The notes under the pieces were generated by a model, which was given only the letters and a program-made list of their open reading frames with translations, did no database searches and was not told where the DNA came from. This document shows, piece after piece, positions 61,764 to 64,000 of a DNA stretch of 64,000 nt (position 1 is the stretch's first letter; each line of letters opens with the position of its first letter). Made by a program: the position numbers and the translations under genes. Location: NCBI GenBank assembly GCA_964545315.1, contig CAZJGI010000010.1, positions 1-64,000 of the forward strand. Reading direction: 5' to 3'. Source of the stretch: JAAYJR01 sp964545315 (GTDB taxonomy: Bacteria > Bacteroidota > Bacteroidia > Bacteroidales > Prolixibacteraceae).

Positions 61764-63114
61764 TCCCTGAGACCATAATAGCTGAGAGGATAAAGAAAAT
61801 ATCTACGAAAAATCTGCGGCATACAATCTGACAGAAAGTCATTCCACTTACAGATAAATTTCCGGAAAGGAAAATAAGTCTGAGTAGTGAAATCATTATA
61901 CACGACCATATCAGCAGCAAAAAAAGATTTACAAGACTGTTATCCCGCCTGCTAAAATATACTGTTAATATTGCAACCACTGCTGTCATTAGAAATACCC
62001 AAAAGAAGTGCATTGTAAATGGGTTCCAGGGATTCAGACCAGGATAGAAATCGCGAAACAGATCAATGGCTGCGTGACAAAAAGTGAGTGCAATACCTAT
62101 TTGCCAGGCCATCTTTGGGAATCTTATAATTACCAGTACAAAGACAAATCCATAGAATGCATAGTTCACAAGAACACGGGCAACACCACGCATAATGGAA
62201 AGCATAAAGCTGTCGGCAGCACTGCGTGCTTCAACAAAAGGTTCCAGCAAATTTGGGAACAACCAATGTGTAAAAACGGCAATTGCAAATAAAATGCTTA
62301 GTTCGCGTGCTACTGACAGGTAGGGCATTTCAGGTATATTGTGCCATTGATTATTGGCTTTAATTTCTTTTCTGCTTTTCCAGGCTGCCAGTGCCAGAGA
62401 GCCTCCCAGCAAAAGGCCGAAGGTAAATTCCATGGCTTTCCACCAGTCACTGTAAACTACATCGGGCAGTCTGCTTCCCAGGACCATCCAGAGACCTCCC
62501 AGTCCAAATCCCAGTCCGCCACCAATTAATCCGTGAAAAGCAAACCGGTGAACCAGTTTAAAATCTTCTCCATTTATTTTGAAACGGAGGAAAACTAAAA
62601 GAGCTATTGCCCCGAATAACAAAGCAGCCCACGATTCAGCACGCGGATTTTCAGGGCCCGAGAAGTATAATATCTTTGGGTCGTTAATCAGTTTAAATCC
62701 AAGGAAAAAGCCTGCAAGCATCAGCAACAGACTGTAAAGTATAATTTTTTTGGGAATGCGGTGATATATAAAACCCAGGGATAATACGGCGCCACCAAGT
62801 AATCCCCATACAGCACCTTTCAGGGTGGTTCCGGCTGTTCCCCACCAAACAGTTTCAGGATTACGAAGGAAGCCCAGGGTTTGTCCATAGGTCATTTCGC
62901 CACCCAAACCAATTCCGTACACCCCGAAAAGCACTACCAGAGAAGCTACGGGCGCAGGAAGTTTTAACATAAGGGAGATACTTAATGCCACCATCGCACC
63001 GGGGATCATCGCGCCAAAGGGTCCGCCGCCAATATGACCGCGCAGTCCCCAGCCAAGCATCATGGCAATAGCGGGGAGGGCAAGAAAAAGATGTTTGGAA
63101 TAATTTTCTTTCAT
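61747..63114 (-). CDS. Large polytopic membrane protein, unknown function
   Basis: The 455-residue protein has about twelve hydrophobic segments. Its N-terminal part is Gly-rich (MMLGWGLRGHIGGGPFGAMIPGAM; GGGLGFGLGGLW). No transporter motif that I know is present. Homologues of this style occur in Bacteroidota and Planctomycetes, near sugar-use genes. It follows the HisD-family gene on the same strand by 68 bases, so it may be its transporter. Confidence 0.7.
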   Translation of the reverse strand: MKENYSKHLFLALPAIAMMLGWGLRGHIGGGPFGAMIPGAMVALSISLMLKLPAPVASLVVLFGVYGIGLGGEMTYGQTLGFLRNPETVWWGTAGTTLKGAVWGLLGGAVLSLGFIYHRIPKKIILYSLLLMLAGFFLGFKLINDPKILYFSGPENPRAESWAALLFGAIALLVFLRFKINGEDFKLVHRFAFHGLIGGGLGFGLGGLWMVLGSRLPDVVYSDWWKAMEFTFGLLLGGSLALAAWKSRKEIKANNQWHNIPEMPYLSVARELSILFAIAVFTHWLFPNLLEPFVEARSAADSFMLSIMRGVARVLVNYAFYGFVFVLVIIRFPKMAWQIGIALTFCHAAIDLFRDFYPGLNPWNPFTMHFFWVFLMTAVVAILTVYFSRRDNSLVNLFLLLIWSCIMISLLRLIFLSGNLSVSGMTFCQIVCRRFFVDIFFILSAIMVSGIISQE

Positions 63115-63182
63115 TTTAATACTTTGATTTTTATTGCATTAATCATAAGTAGGTTTTAAGTGCCCACTACTGCCATGGTCTT

Positions 63183-64000
63183 TTATTTTTTACCAAAGCG
63201 TTTTACCCTTAAATCGGCCTGTGCCTTGTGGCCGTCAAAGTTTTCGATGGCACAGAGACGGGAACAATATTCTCCAATTAAGGCGCTTGCTTCTTCGGTT
63301 CGTATTTCCTGGTAGGTACAGGTTTTGATAAATTTACCGACCCATAATCCACCAGTATAACGTGCAGCTTCTTTTGTAGGAAGGGTATGGTTTGTACCGA
63401 TTACTTTATCGCCATAGGCCACATTGGTTTTACCTCCCAGGAACAAGCTCCCGTAATTGGTCATTTTGCCCAGGAAATATCTTGGATTTTCGGTTATTAC
63501 TTCAACGTGTTCACTTGCTATACGGTCAGCTTCTTCAACCATTTCATCGACTGTATCGACAACGATTACCTGTCCGTAATTTTTCCATGAATAACCTGCA
63601 ATATCAGCAGTAGGCAATGTCAATAGCTGACGGTCTACTTCCTGAATGGTCTCATAGGCCAGTTTCTCATCGGTTGTCAGCAAAATGGCAGGACTTGTTG
63701 GACCATGTTCAGCCTGACCCAATAAATCGGTGGCGCACATTTCGGCGTCTGCTGTATGGTCGGCTATGACCAAAATTTCTGTAGGGCCTGCAAATAAATC
63801 GATCCCAACTTTACCAAACAATTGTCGCTTTGCTTCTGCTACGTAGGCATTACCCGGACCAACGAGCATATCCACCGCGTCCACTGTTTCGGTGCCAATC
63901 GCCATCATGGCAATGGCCTGTACCCCGCCAAGAACATAAATTTCATCGGCTCCGGCCATGTACATGGCAGCTACAGTAGCTGCAGGAATTTCCCCGTTTA
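63183..64000 (-). CDS. HisD-family dehydrogenase, HpsN-like; 5' part beyond window
   Basis: About 272 C-terminal residues are visible; the frame stays open to the right edge (NGEIPAATVAAMYMAGADEIYV). HisD marks are present: GPGNAYVAEAK, DLFAGPTEILVIAD and the catalytic Glu-His in ASEHVEVIT. Histidinol-specific parts differ: LGQAEHGPTSP in place of a usual SQAEHDP-type segment, and NHTLPTKEAARYTGGLWVGKFIKTCTYQEI in place of the NHVLPT...SGLSV region. These are the marks I associate with sulfopropanediol 3-dehydrogenase (HpsN) and relatives. I therefore do not call it hisD. It would oxidise a hydroxyl with NAD+ and Zn. Confidence 0.75.
   Translation of the reverse strand, partial: NGEIPAATVAAMYMAGADEIYVLGGVQAIAMMAIGTETVDAVDMLVGPGNAYVAEAKRQLFGKVGIDLFAGPTEILVIADHTADAEMCATDLLGQAEHGPTSPAILLTTDEKLAYETIQEVDRQLLTLPTADIAGYSWKNYGQVIVVDTVDEMVEEADRIASEHVEVITENPRYFLGKMTNYGSLFLGGKTNVAYGDKVIGTNHTLPTKEAARYTGGLWVGKFIKTCTYQEIRTEEASALIGEYCSRLCAIENFDGHKAQADLRVKRFGKK

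Noticed and set aside
63183..64000. Straight hisD annotation and a split histidine operon with the hisF-like gene
   Set aside because: The two genes are 44 kb apart, both have non-canonical motifs, and no other his genes flank them.

Overview
The window is 64 kb of A+T-rich bacterial chromosome. It most likely comes from a Bacteroidota member of the Bacteroidales/Marinilabiliales type, probably a metagenome or draft assembly. The taxonomic call is inference. It rests on short lipoprotein signal peptides, few Shine-Dalgarno sites, several -7 boxes of the Bacteroidota form TAnnTTTG, and gene content: the prs-rplY-pth-S4-DUF4924 run, an acyl-ACP thioesterase, a seven-helix AraC regulator, and the Rnf complex with RseC. 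No phage, insertion sequence, CRISPR array, rRNA or tRNA was recognised. Three runs of N (11939-12038, 13418-13517, 57836-57845) mark scaffold gaps. The two 100-N gaps are flanked by perfect 55-bp duplicates, so they are overlap joins and not missing sequence.

Region 1 (1-16.2 kb) is catabolic and accessory. It holds a lipoprotein fragment, two GH29 fucosidase-type enzymes, a clan GH-A-like lipoprotein, a GH36-type galactosidase, a ceramidase-like exported protein and an FAH-family enzyme. No SusC/SusD pair accompanies them. A two-gene unit at 3.7-8.1 kb encodes a leaderless PhoD-like metallophosphatase with an internal glycine zipper and an 813-residue protein that I cannot assign; this is the best candidate for something undescribed. 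DinB sits between the two 100-N gaps, followed by a patch of tandem low-complexity repeats.

Region 2 (16.2-27.5 kb) is a mosaic. It contains an ICMT-like membrane methyltransferase, an exported peroxiredoxin, and a broken locus (a small lipoprotein with a likely frameshift plus the first ~50 codons of an asparaginase) running into the 3' end of a lone, divergent hisF. After that come a GNAT-nitrilase fusion, an ATP-cone/PD-(D/E)XK nuclease, an alpha/beta hydrolase, a cyclase-family hydrolase, a membrane AraC regulator, a PHP phosphodiesterase and a Cys/Ser/Lys-rich small exported protein.

Region 3 (27.5-46.7 kb) is mostly housekeeping: miaA, thioesterase, map, a GroES-like protein, an aminotransferase, uvrB, smpB, a 3'-5' exonuclease, manA, engB, prs, rplY, pth, an S4 protein, DUF4924, an N-acetylmuramoyl-L-alanine amidase and lnt.

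Region 4 (46.7-64 kb) opens with a possible structured RNA or repeat element. The complete energy-conserving operon rseC-rnfBCDGEA follows, then an exported protein, a SpoU-type RNA methyltransferase, a GT2 glycosyltransferase, a thioredoxin-fold lipid-free exported protein, a gap-split GH99-like lipoprotein, a PepSY membrane protein and a cytochrome c-sugar dehydrogenase fusion. The right end has a large membrane protein and a HisD-family dehydrogenase whose motifs look more like sulfopropanediol dehydrogenase (HpsN) than histidinol dehydrogenase. Two families of short palindromic repeats recur in the intergenic spaces.
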